Shown here one piece after another: positions 57,017 through 64,000 of a DNA stretch of 64,000 nt. Position numbers and translations under genes: made by a program. The notes under the pieces were generated by a model. It made no database searches. It had not been told where the DNA came from and worked only from the letters and a program-made list of their open reading frames with translations. Every line of letters starts with the position of its first letter. The first letter of the stretch is position 1. The DNA is taken from assembly GCA_031256795.1 (NCBI GenBank), contig JAIRPW010000041.1:1-64000 (forward strand), written 5' to 3'. The DNA comes from Zoogloeaceae bacterium (GTDB lineage Bacteria; Pseudomonadota; Gammaproteobacteria; Burkholderiales; Rhodocyclaceae).

Positions 57017-57045
57017 ATTATAACAAATATCGGCGTTGCAAAACA
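57017..57045 (-). promoter_or_regulatory. Extended -10 promoter of the rpsB operon
   Basis: On the minus strand TGT-TATAAT (57025-57017) is a perfect -10 box with the extended TG. A TGTTTT sequence sits 17 bases upstream as a weak -35. It is about 151 bases before the rpsB ATG, so the structured leader lies inside the transcript. Confidence 0.65.
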
Positions 57046-57072
57046 GAAAGGTCAACGCCGCTATTTTCAGGC

Positions 57073-57097
57073 AAAAAATGGGAGGCTCGCGCCTCCC
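57073..57097 (-). terminator. Terminator of the porin gene
   Basis: On the minus strand GGGAGGC, loop GCGA, GCCTCCC runs into ATTTTTTG: seven perfect pairs and a six-U tract, 67 bases beyond the porin stop. It isolates the porin from the rpsB operon promoter. Confidence 0.9.
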
Positions 57098-57163
57098 AAA
57101 ATTTTTCCGGCAACGAAAGCGCGCCCGGTTCTCGCAAGAACAGGAATCGCGCTTTGCGTTCCA

Positions 57164-58330
57164 TCAGAAATCGTGCTTTAGGCCAAATTGAAAACCTTTC
57201 TGATAGCCGCCACGCGCAGCGTCTCCGTAATCGTTCGTCGAGTCGGACAAAAAGGCGGCGCGCCGGTAGCCATGCGTCTTGTCGTTCTTGACGTCGGCAT
57301 AGGCGGCATAGAGGCTGGTACGCTTGGAAAGGCTATAGCCATACCCCAACGCCCATTGGCGCGCCTTGGCGTCTCCGTCAAAGGCGGCCGCGTTCAGTTT
57401 GGACTGCGTATAAGACGCTCGCAATGAATGCTTGCCATAAGGCATGGTTACGCCCAGAAGCCAGCTTTTCAACTTCAAACCGTCTATGCCATACACCGTA
57501 TGCGCGGTATTGCCCGCGTCAATTTTGAAAGAATCATAAAAGGCGGAAACTTTGGCAACGCCAAAATCATAAGCCGCGCCCGCCGTCCACTGTTTCAGTT
57601 TGACGTCGGTTTTAGCCACGCCAGTAACCGCCTCATCCATCTTGACCTGCTGGTAGACCACGCCAACGTCCAGAGGGCCGTTGGCGTAGCGCGGCAAAAC
57701 AGTGCAGACCTTGGCGTCATTTTTTTTGGAAATCTCGGACCCCACACCGTTGGTTGCATAGGCCGCTGTAATGTTAAAGCCGCCAAAGGAAGGCGAAACG
57801 TAGGCCACCGCGTTGGAAACACGATGAATGTCCGCCAAAGACGCCTCCGCGCTGACATTGGGCGTTACGCCCGGGTTCGCTTTCAGCCGACGCAAATTCA
57901 GATCACTGAACACATTGTGATACGAGCCGAGCGTACCCGCGCTGAAGGGATCCATGGCGGAAAGGAAGCCATGCCGCGGAGCGATTAAACGTCCGGCAAT
58001 GGCCGTGCCCCAGCCGCCCGACAGCCCCAGGAAAGCCTGTTCGGCCAAAAAGTCGCCATTCTGTTTTCCGGTATCGTTTTGGAAGCCCGCCTCCAGCACG
58101 AAAAGCGCCTTGTTCCCATTCCCCAGGTCCTCCACGCCCTTGAACCCAATCAGAGAGTCGGCAGACTGGCCGGCATTGATGGCGTTTTTGTTTTTGACGC
58201 CTTTATTTTGATGCTCCTTAAGGTGGCTGAAACCAACATCAATCGTGCCGTAAATAGTGACATTGGACTGCGCGAAAGCCGCGCCGGAAGCCAGCGCCGC
58301 GACAGCCAGCGCCATGAGTTTTTGCTGCAT
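57164..58330 (-). CDS. Gram-negative porin (betaproteobacterial OmpC-like family)
   Basis: This family forms trimeric general diffusion channels in the outer membrane. The 388-residue protein has a signal peptide (cleavage after AFA near 20) and starts the mature part QSNVTIYGTIDVGFS, typical of Burkholderiales porins. It contains the alternating barrel strands and the AFLGLSGGWGTAIAGR segment, and ends in FQFGLKHDF with the C-terminal phenylalanine recognised by BAM. The ATG at 58330 with AGGAG six bases upstream is chosen, since the ATG two codons earlier would abut the ribosome site. Pore selectivity cannot be told. Confidence 0.93.
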   Translation of the reverse strand: MQQKLMALAVAALASGAAFAQSNVTIYGTIDVGFSHLKEHQNKGVKNKNAINAGQSADSLIGFKGVEDLGNGNKALFVLEAGFQNDTGKQNGDFLAEQAFLGLSGGWGTAIAGRLIAPRHGFLSAMDPFSAGTLGSYHNVFSDLNLRRLKANPGVTPNVSAEASLADIHRVSNAVAYVSPSFGGFNITAAYATNGVGSEISKKNDAKVCTVLPRYANGPLDVGVVYQQVKMDEAVTGVAKTDVKLKQWTAGAAYDFGVAKVSAFYDSFKIDAGNTAHTVYGIDGLKLKSWLLGVTMPYGKHSLRASYTQSKLNAAAFDGDAKARQWALGYGYSLSKRTSLYAAYADVKNDKTHGYRRAAFLSDSTNDYGDAARGGYQKGFQFGLKHDF

Positions 58331-58550
58331 ATACATCTCCTGCGGATGAAAATTTTCAAAACGCCCCGCAAACCGCGCTTTTCGTAGACTATTGACGGTC
58401 TCGCGTCGGATTTCGCCGGAGCGCGCCGCTATTTTCAAAAGTCCGGCAAATTTCTGACAAGCATTTTCCGCAATACGCGAACAACTCCCGTTGTGCCAAA
58501 ACAACATCTATGTATTTGTTTTTGAAAGAAATTGTTTCATCATACCTTGG

Positions 58551-58585
58551 AATAAAAAAACGCCGCCGGGTTATTTCCGGCGGCG
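58551..58585 (-). terminator. Terminator of the pcc operon
   Basis: On the minus strand CGCCGCCGG, loop AAATAAC, CCGGCGGCG is followed by TTTTTTT: nine perfect GC-rich pairs and a long U-tract, 33 bases after the pccA stop. Confidence 0.92.
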
Positions 58586-58617
58586 TTTCCGATAGAAAAC
58601 CAGGTCAGAAAAAGCGT

Positions 58618-60603
58618 TTACTCAAACTCAAGAATCACCTCATCCACCGCGAGGCTGTCGCCTACTTTCGCGGAAATTTTCTTGACCTTGCAATCATGTT
58701 CGGCGCGCAAAATGTTTTCCATTTTCATCGCCTCGATGACCACCAGCTTTTCCCCTTGCTTGACTTCCGTCCCTTCCGCCACCGCGATTTCGCGCAACAA
58801 ACCCGGCATCGGAGAAAGCAGGAAACGGGATAAATCCGGCGGCGCTTTTTCCGGCATCATCGCCAATAGTTCCGCCGCTCTGGCAGACATCACCATCATG
58901 TCCGCGCGCGTGCCCCAGTGGTGAATCTGATAGGTTAGCCGATCCCGCTCCACCTGCACGGTAAACGGCTCCCCATTGCACGTGCCGTTAAAAAGCGATT
59001 GTCCCAGACGCCAGCCGGAAAGAATACGGAACACCTGCCCGCGATAGCCCACTTCATACCCGCCCAAAATGGGTTTGGCGACGACCGGATGCCGCTCGCC
59101 ATTGCGGATGACCACCCATTCATGCCCAACCTTGCGCTCATGACCCGCCAGCTGCCCGGATACTTTCGCGGCGCGATCCTGATAGCACCGGTGCACAAAG
59201 GCAGCGACGGAAATAAGCAGCGCCGGATCGTCGTGCGGCACCATCGAAGCGTCAAAACCGCTCGGATATTCCCGCGCGATAAAGCCCGTGTCAAAGTCGC
59301 CCGCCTGAAAACGCGGATGCTTCATCAGCGCGGCCTGAAACGGAATGTTAGAACTGATGCCGCGAATGACAAAAGAATTCAGCGCGTCGCGCATCCTCCC
59401 CAGCGCCACATCGCGTGTAGGACCGTGCGTAATGAGCTTGGCGATCATCGAGTCGTAGTACATCGAAATTTCGCCGCCGTCATATACGCCTGTATCAACC
59501 CGCACATAGTCCGAGGCCTCTGGCGTGAAAAACTTGGTGATGCGCCCCGTGGAAGGCAAAAATCCCCGGAACGGGTCCTCCGCGTTGATTCGGCATTCAA
59601 TCGCCCAGCCGTCAATTTTGACGTCTTTCTGGCTGAAGGCCAGTTTTTCACCGGCCGCCACGCGAATCATTTGCTCAACGATATCCAGCCCGGTAATAAA
59701 TTCTGTAACCGGATGCTCCACCTGGAGCCGCGTATTCATTTCCAGAAAATAAAAACGCTTGTCCGCGCCGACCACGAATTCCACCGTGCCGGCGGACTCG
59801 TAATTCACCGCGCGGGCAAGCGCCACAGCCTGCTCGCCCATCGCCTTGCGCGTGGCGGGATCAATAAACGGCGAAGGCGCCTCTTCGATGACTTTTTGGT
59901 GACGCCGCTGAATGGAACACTCGCGTTCATTGAGGTACACATAGTTTCCGTGCGCGTCGCCCAGTATCTGGATTTCGATATGGCGCGGCTTTTCCACGAA
60001 TTTTTCGATAAAAACGCGATCATCCGCAAAAGAATTGCGCGCCTCGCTTACGCAGGAAGAAAACCCCTCGTGCGCTTCCTTGTCATTCCAGGCGACCCGC
60101 AACCCTTTGCCGCCGCCGCCAGCGGAAGCCTTGATCATCACTGGATAGCCGATTTTCTTGGCGATTTCCACCGCTTCGTCCGGTCCCGCGATGGCCTCGT
60201 TGTAACCGGGAATGGTAGATACCCCCGCCGCGTGCGCCAGTTTTTTTGACTCGATTTTGTCGCCCATCTTGCCGATAGAGTAATGTTTCGGGCCGATAAA
60301 ACGAATCCCTTCCTCTTCAACGCGGCGCGCAAATTCCTCTTTTTCAGACAAAAAACCATAGCCGGGATGCACAGCCTCCGCACCCGTCTGCTTACAGGCG
60401 GCGATGATTTTGTCAATCAACAAGTAGGATTCCTTGGAAGGCGCGGGGCCGATGTAGACTTTTTCGTCCGCCATCTCAACGTGCAGGGCGTCTTTGTCCG
60501 CTTCCGAATACACCGCGACAGTGGCAATTCCCATCTTCTTCGCGGTGCTGATGACGCGGCAGGCGATTTCCCCGCGGTTCGCGATCAATATTTTCTTAAA
60601 CAT
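58618..60603 (-). CDS. pccA: Propionyl-CoA carboxylase, biotin-containing subunit
   Basis: The subunit carboxylates its own biotin with ATP and bicarbonate, for transfer to propionyl-CoA by PccB. The 661-residue protein has the biotin carboxylase domain (1 to about 450; FKKILIANRGEIACRV, KASAGGGGKGLR, EMNTRLQVEHPVTE). A middle segment linking to the partner subunit follows, then a C-terminal biotinyl domain with EAMKMEN, where the lysine is biotinylated. The ATG at 60603 has GGGGAGAG upstream, and the frame upstream overlaps pccB. The fused BC-BCCP layout distinguishes it from AccC. Methylcrotonyl-CoA carboxylase is the main alternative, but meaB beside it favours propionyl-CoA. Confidence 0.9.
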   Translation of the reverse strand: MFKKILIANRGEIACRVISTAKKMGIATVAVYSEADKDALHVEMADEKVYIGPAPSKESYLLIDKIIAACKQTGAEAVHPGYGFLSEKEEFARRVEEEGIRFIGPKHYSIGKMGDKIESKKLAHAAGVSTIPGYNEAIAGPDEAVEIAKKIGYPVMIKASAGGGGKGLRVAWNDKEAHEGFSSCVSEARNSFADDRVFIEKFVEKPRHIEIQILGDAHGNYVYLNERECSIQRRHQKVIEEAPSPFIDPATRKAMGEQAVALARAVNYESAGTVEFVVGADKRFYFLEMNTRLQVEHPVTEFITGLDIVEQMIRVAAGEKLAFSQKDVKIDGWAIECRINAEDPFRGFLPSTGRITKFFTPEASDYVRVDTGVYDGGEISMYYDSMIAKLITHGPTRDVALGRMRDALNSFVIRGISSNIPFQAALMKHPRFQAGDFDTGFIAREYPSGFDASMVPHDDPALLISVAAFVHRCYQDRAAKVSGQLAGHERKVGHEWVVIRNGERHPVVAKPILGGYEVGYRGQVFRILSGWRLGQSLFNGTCNGEPFTVQVERDRLTYQIHHWGTRADMMVMSARAAELLAMMPEKAPPDLSRFLLSPMPGLLREIAVAEGTEVKQGEKLVVIEAMKMENILRAEHDCKVKKISAKVGDSLAVDEVILEFE

Positions 60604-60620
60604 AAACACTCTCCCCGGCT

Positions 60621-62153
60621 TCAAAGCGGAATGTTGCCGTGCTTGCGCCACGGATTTTCCAGTTTTTTGTTGGTCAGCATCGCCAAGGACCGGCAAATGC
60701 GCTTTCTGGTGCAGTGCGGCATGATGACGTCGTCAATAAACCCGCGGCTGCCCGCGACGAAGGGATTCGCGAATTTGGCCTTATATTCCGCTTCGCGCTG
60801 CGCGAGCTTTTCGGGATTATTCTTTTCCTCGCGGAAAATAATTTCCACCGCGCCCTTGGGCCCCATCACGGCAATCTCCGCGGACGGCCAGGCAAAATTC
60901 ACGTCGCCGCGCAGGTGCTTGGAGGACATCACGTCATACGCGCCGCCATACGCCTTGCGGGTAATCACCGTGACCTTGGGCACAGTGCATTCGGCGTACG
61001 CATAAAGAAGTTTTGCCCCATGTTTGATGATGCCGCCGTATTCCTGCGCGGTTCCGGGCAGGAAGCCCGGAACATCCACGAAAGTAATGACAGGAATATT
61101 GAAAGCGTCGCAAAAACGCACAAACCGCGCGCCCTTGATGGAAGACTTGATGTCCAGACAGCCCGCCAGCACCATCGGCTGATTGGCCACTATGCCCACC
61201 GTAGAGCCATTCATGCGCGCAAAACCGGTAATGATGTTTTTGGCGTGTTCCCGCTGAATCTCAAAGAAATCGCTGTCGTCCACGGTTTTGACGATCAGCT
61301 CTTTCATGTCGTAAGGCTTGTTGGGATTGTCGGGAACCAAGGTGTCCAGCGAAAAATCAAACCGGTCCGCCGGATCGTCCGTTTGCATTGAAGGCGGTTT
61401 TTCCCGGTTATTGGTCGGCAGATAGTTAATCAGCCGCCGTACATAAGCAAGCGCCTCCACATCGTTTTCAAAGGCGAAATCCGCTACCCCGGATTTCGTG
61501 CTGTGCGTAACCGCGCCGCCCAATTCCTCCGCTGTCACATCCTCGTGCGTCACCGTTTTCACCACTTCGGGGCCGGTCACAAACATGTAGGAAGAATCCT
61601 TGACCATAAAGATAAAGTCCGTCATCGCGGGCGAATACACCGCGCCGCCCGCGCAAGGCCCCATGATCATGGAAATTTGCGGAACTACGCCAGAGGCCAT
61701 CACGTTACGCAGAAAAACGTCCGCGTAGCCGCCCAAAGAGGCCACGCCTTCCTGAATACGCGCGCCGCCGGAATCGTTCAGGCCAATGACTGGCGCGCCA
61801 ACTTTTACCGCATGGTCCATGATTTTGCAGATTTTTTCCGCGTGCGCCTCCGAAAGCGCGCCGCCAAAGACAGTAAAGTCCTGGGAAAACACGAAGACCA
61901 AACGGCCATTGATCATGCCGCAGCCGGTCACTACGCCATCGCTCGGCACTTTTTCCTTTTCCATGCCGAAGTCGGAGCAGCGATGCTCCTTAAACATATC
62001 CCATTCCTCAAAGGAATCGGGATCAAGCAGCAGTTCAATGCGTTCGCGCGCGGTGAGCTTGCCTTTTTTGTGCTGGTTATCAATGCGCCGCTGGCCGCCG
62101 CCCAGGCGCGCCAACTGCCGCTTTCTGTCCAACTCATGAATGATGTCATGCAT
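60621..62153 (-). CDS. pccB: Propionyl-CoA carboxylase, carboxyltransferase subunit
   Basis: PccB moves the carboxyl group from biotin to propionyl-CoA, making methylmalonyl-CoA. The 510-residue protein shows the two crotonase-like halves of the carboxyltransferase, with [35 protein letters not shown] and [21 protein letters not shown], all close to the PccB consensus. The ATG at 62153 has GGAG nine bases before it. The 41 codons of open frame before it overlap meaB and are rejected. pccA begins 17 bases downstream. Confidence 0.93.
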   Translation of the reverse strand: MHDIIHELDRKRQLARLGGGQRRIDNQHKKGKLTARERIELLLDPDSFEEWDMFKEHRCSDFGMEKEKVPSDGVVTGCGMINGRLVFVFSQDFTVFGGALSEAHAEKICKIMDHAVKVGAPVIGLNDSGGARIQEGVASLGGYADVFLRNVMASGVVPQISMIMGPCAGGAVYSPAMTDFIFMVKDSSYMFVTGPEVVKTVTHEDVTAEELGGAVTHSTKSGVADFAFENDVEALAYVRRLINYLPTNNREKPPSMQTDDPADRFDFSLDTLVPDNPNKPYDMKELIVKTVDDSDFFEIQREHAKNIITGFARMNGSTVGIVANQPMVLAGCLDIKSSIKGARFVRFCDAFNIPVITFVDVPGFLPGTAQEYGGIIKHGAKLLYAYAECTVPKVTVITRKAYGGAYDVMSSKHLRGDVNFAWPSAEIAVMGPKGAVEIIFREEKNNPEKLAQREAEYKAKFANPFVAGSRGFIDDVIMPHCTRKRICRSLAMLTNKKLENPWRKHGNIPL

Positions 62154-62166
62154 TCGGGGTTCTCCT

Positions 62167-63186
62167 TCAGGATTCCTGGATTTCAAAAATATGCGCCGCC
62201 GCAAGCAAGGATGACGCAGCGGCGGACGGGGTAATGCATCCTGACGCCACCTTCTGGGTGACTCCGGGCAAGGCATCTTTCACAGCGGGGTGTCGCTGGA
62301 AACACTGAACAAGAGTGGCATGGATAATCTGCCACATCCAGTCCGCCGCCTGCAAGCGGCGTTTTTCCTCAAACTCCCCGGTAGGGGACAAGGTATCTCT
62401 ATATCGTTCCACGGCGTCCCAAAAATCCGCCAGACCTTCTTTTTTCGCGGCGGAAAGCGTGATCACCGGGGGGCGCCAATGGGGGGACGCCGGACGCAGC
62501 AAAGCAAGCGCGCTTTGCCATTGCGCGCGGCAAAATTGCGCGGCGGAGGGATCAATGTCCGCCTTGTTGATGGCGACCATATCCGCCATCTCCACAATGC
62601 CTTTTTTGATGGCCTGCAAATCGTCGCCCGCGTTCGGCAACTGCAAAAGCGCGAAGAGGTCAACCATGCCCGCCACTGCGGTTTCCGATTGCCCGACGCC
62701 GACGGTCTCCACAAAAATCACATCAAACCCGGCGGCCTCGCACAGCAGCATGGCTTCACGGGTTTTTTCGGCCACGCCGCCCAGGCTGCCTGACGAAGGG
62801 GAAGGACGAATAAAGGCCTCATCCCGCTGACAAAGCGTCTCCATGCGGGTTTTATCGCCCAAAATAGACCCTCCGGAAACAGAAGAAGAAGGGTCAATCG
62901 CCAGTACCGCAAGCCTGTGCCCGCGGTTGATCACATAATTGCCCAGCGCCTCAATGAATGTGGATTTTCCTACGCCAGGCACACCGGAAATCCCAAGGCG
63001 GATACTCTTTCCCGTATAGGGTAAAAGCTCGTTTAAGAGACTGCGGGCGCGTATCTGATGGTCCGGGCGCGTAGACTCCGCCAGCGTAATGGCGCGGGCA
63101 AGCGCGCGCCGCTCTCCCTGGACCAAACGCGAAGCCAGGTCACGGTCAGGATCGGGGAGCGAGAAAAAATCGTCGGGCGCGGGCAT
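62167..63186 (-). CDS. meaB: Methylmalonyl-CoA mutase-associated GTPase MeaB
   Basis: MeaB (ArgK-type G3E GTPase) guards loading and repair of the cobalamin cofactor of methylmalonyl-CoA mutase. The 339-residue protein has Walker [10 protein letters not shown] at 68-76, [31 protein letters not shown] and NKAD, all standard. It heads the cluster meaB-pccB-pccA, with 13 bases before pccB. The mutase gene itself is not adjacent, since gltB diverges upstream, so it must lie elsewhere if the pathway is complete. Confidence 0.93.
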   Translation of the reverse strand: MPAPDDFFSLPDPDRDLASRLVQGERRALARAITLAESTRPDHQIRARSLLNELLPYTGKSIRLGISGVPGVGKSTFIEALGNYVINRGHRLAVLAIDPSSSVSGGSILGDKTRMETLCQRDEAFIRPSPSSGSLGGVAEKTREAMLLCEAAGFDVIFVETVGVGQSETAVAGMVDLFALLQLPNAGDDLQAIKKGIVEMADMVAINKADIDPSAAQFCRAQWQSALALLRPASPHWRPPVITLSAAKKEGLADFWDAVERYRDTLSPTGEFEEKRRLQAADWMWQIIHATLVQCFQRHPAVKDALPGVTQKVASGCITPSAAASSLLAAAHIFEIQES

Positions 63187-63352
63187 GGGCAGAATTTTTT
63201 AGGAAGATACTGCGCTGAAAATTCCAGAATTTGACGGCAAGTTGTCTCTAAAAACACAAAAAAGGGGTGCGATTGTACAACATGCGACATTCTGATGAGC
63301 AAGACATGCCGCGCTTTATGCGCCGCTTGGAAAAAATGCTCCTTTCCCTTGG

Positions 63353-63381
63353 TTGCCGCGCGGGATTTTGGCCGCTAGAAT
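63353..63381 (+). promoter_or_regulatory. Promoter of gltB
   Basis: TTGCCG (63353-63358) and TAGAAT (63376-63381) are 17 bases apart and about 100 bases before the gltB ATG. The 294-base region between meaB and gltB holds no gene. I could not identify a good promoter for meaB in it. Confidence 0.6.
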
Positions 63382-63480
63382 CCGTAACTTTCTCTTTTCC
63401 CCCTGGAGCGAAAAGCCGGAATCGGTAGTCTTTCTTTTTCGGCGTGCGAAGCGCCCGTGTTGACGAAGGAAACAAAACGA

Positions 63481-64000
63481 TGACTGGTACACCCGAACCC
63501 CCGAAAAAACAGGGGCTGTACGATCCCGCCAACGAACATGACGCCTGCGGCGTAGGATTCGTGGCCCATATGAAGGGCGAGCGGCGGCATGACATCATTG
63601 AGCAGGGACTTCTAATCCTGCAAAACCTTGATCATCGAGGCGCGGTGGGCGCGGATCCCATGATGGGAGACGGCGCGGGGATTCTGATCCAGATTCCTGA
63701 TCAGCTCTACCGCGAGGAAATGGCGAACCAGGGCGTCCTGCTGCCCGCAGCCGGAGAGTACGGCGTCGGGACTTTCTTTTTGCCCCAGGAAGCGGCTTCC
63801 CGTCAAGCGTGCGAGGCGGAAATCGAGCGCAACACCAAGGCGGAAGGACAGATCATTCTGGGCTGGCGCGACATGCCCGTGGAACGCGACGCGCTGAAAT
63901 CCGCCGCTGTCCGGGCCACAGAGCCGGTCATTCGTCAGGTTTTCATCGGGCGCGGCGCCGACGTGCTTACAACCGACGCGCTGGAGCGCAAACTTTATGT
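63481..64000 (+). CDS. gltB: Glutamate synthase large subunit, N-terminal part
   Basis: GltB, with GltD, makes two glutamates from glutamine and 2-oxoglutarate using NADPH, the main ammonia-assimilation route at low ammonium. Only the first 173 codons are in the window, and the gene runs off the right edge. The visible part is the glutaminase domain. A short propeptide precedes ACGVGFVAHMKG, where the cysteine becomes the N-terminal catalytic residue after cleavage, and QNLDHRGAVGADPMMGDGAG follows. The ATG at 63481 has GAAGGA upstream. Confidence 0.95.

Noticed and set aside
57050-57055. TTGACC as the -35 box of the rpsB promoter
   Set aside because: It lies 27 bases from the TATAAT box, too far for sigma-70. 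The extended -10 explains the promoter better.

Overview
The window looks like a chromosomal segment of a moderately GC-rich betaproteobacterium, most likely Burkholderiales. Supporting evidence is a Bug-family (tripartite tricarboxylate) substrate-binding protein, a beta-type 16-strand porin, PhaB/PhaR for polyhydroxybutyrate, a tandem-domain PPK2 (polyphosphate:AMP phosphotransferase), the lptM-lysA pair, and the rpsB-tsf-pyrH-frr-uppS-cdsA-dxr-rseP-bamA-ompH-lpxD order. A MenA-like prenyltransferase suggests that menaquinone may be made. I cannot name a genus from the sequence alone. The first 86 bases are almost pure C and look like a contig-end artefact.

Layout: 0.3-6.8 kb carries housekeeping genes on the minus strand (tyrS, htpG, an SppA-type peptidase, purM, queA). 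6.8-10.3 kb is a partial cytochrome c maturation operon (ccmDEFG, with no ccmABC or ccmH alongside) behind its own promoter. 10.3-18.9 kb holds a MASE1-CHASE-PAS-GGDEF-EAL signalling protein, a SIMPL protein, the coupled pap-argA pair and a Bug receptor. 18.9-23.1 kb is an AT-richer accessory island: an orphan immunity gene (Imm26-like) behind a decayed toxin-like tail, then a restriction-modification locus with an intact methyltransferase, a frameshifted endonuclease, and a 0.28-kb direct repeat of the endonuclease tail on both sides. 23.2-30.7 kb returns to core genes (GNAT, lptM-lysA, rimP-nusA-infB-rbfA with a leader attenuator). 30.8-32.3 kb holds two unrecognised, AT-richer genes where truB is often found. 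32.4-42.3 kb is core (AI-2E-type permease, ruvA, MenA-like, ruvC, kdsA, mgtE, azoR, fur, bamE, dapB, phaB, phaR).

42.4-45.1 kb is a second accessory island. It has a possible small RNA, a colicin-E1-type immunity-like membrane protein without a normal start codon, a short ArdC-N-like antirestriction gene, a VapBC-type toxin-antitoxin pair and a small unknown gene. It sits exactly where fabZ-lpxA-lpxB would usually follow lpxD. 45.3-57 kb is the long translation/envelope operon read from a promoter upstream of rpsB, through a leader with interleaved complementary segments. 57-63.2 kb has a porin and a propionyl-CoA carboxylase cluster (pccA, pccB, meaB). The window ends in the N-terminal part of gltB.

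Functional themes are cell-envelope assembly (bamA, bamE, ompH, rseP, lpxD, kdsA, lptM), translation (rpsB, tsf, frr, infB, nusA, rimP, rbfA, tyrS), carbon storage and propionate metabolism (phaB, phaR, pcc, meaB), and two small islands of mostly decayed genetic-conflict genes. The most unusual regions are the duplicated and decayed R-M locus, the toxin remnant with its surviving immunity gene, and the rpsB and rimP leaders.
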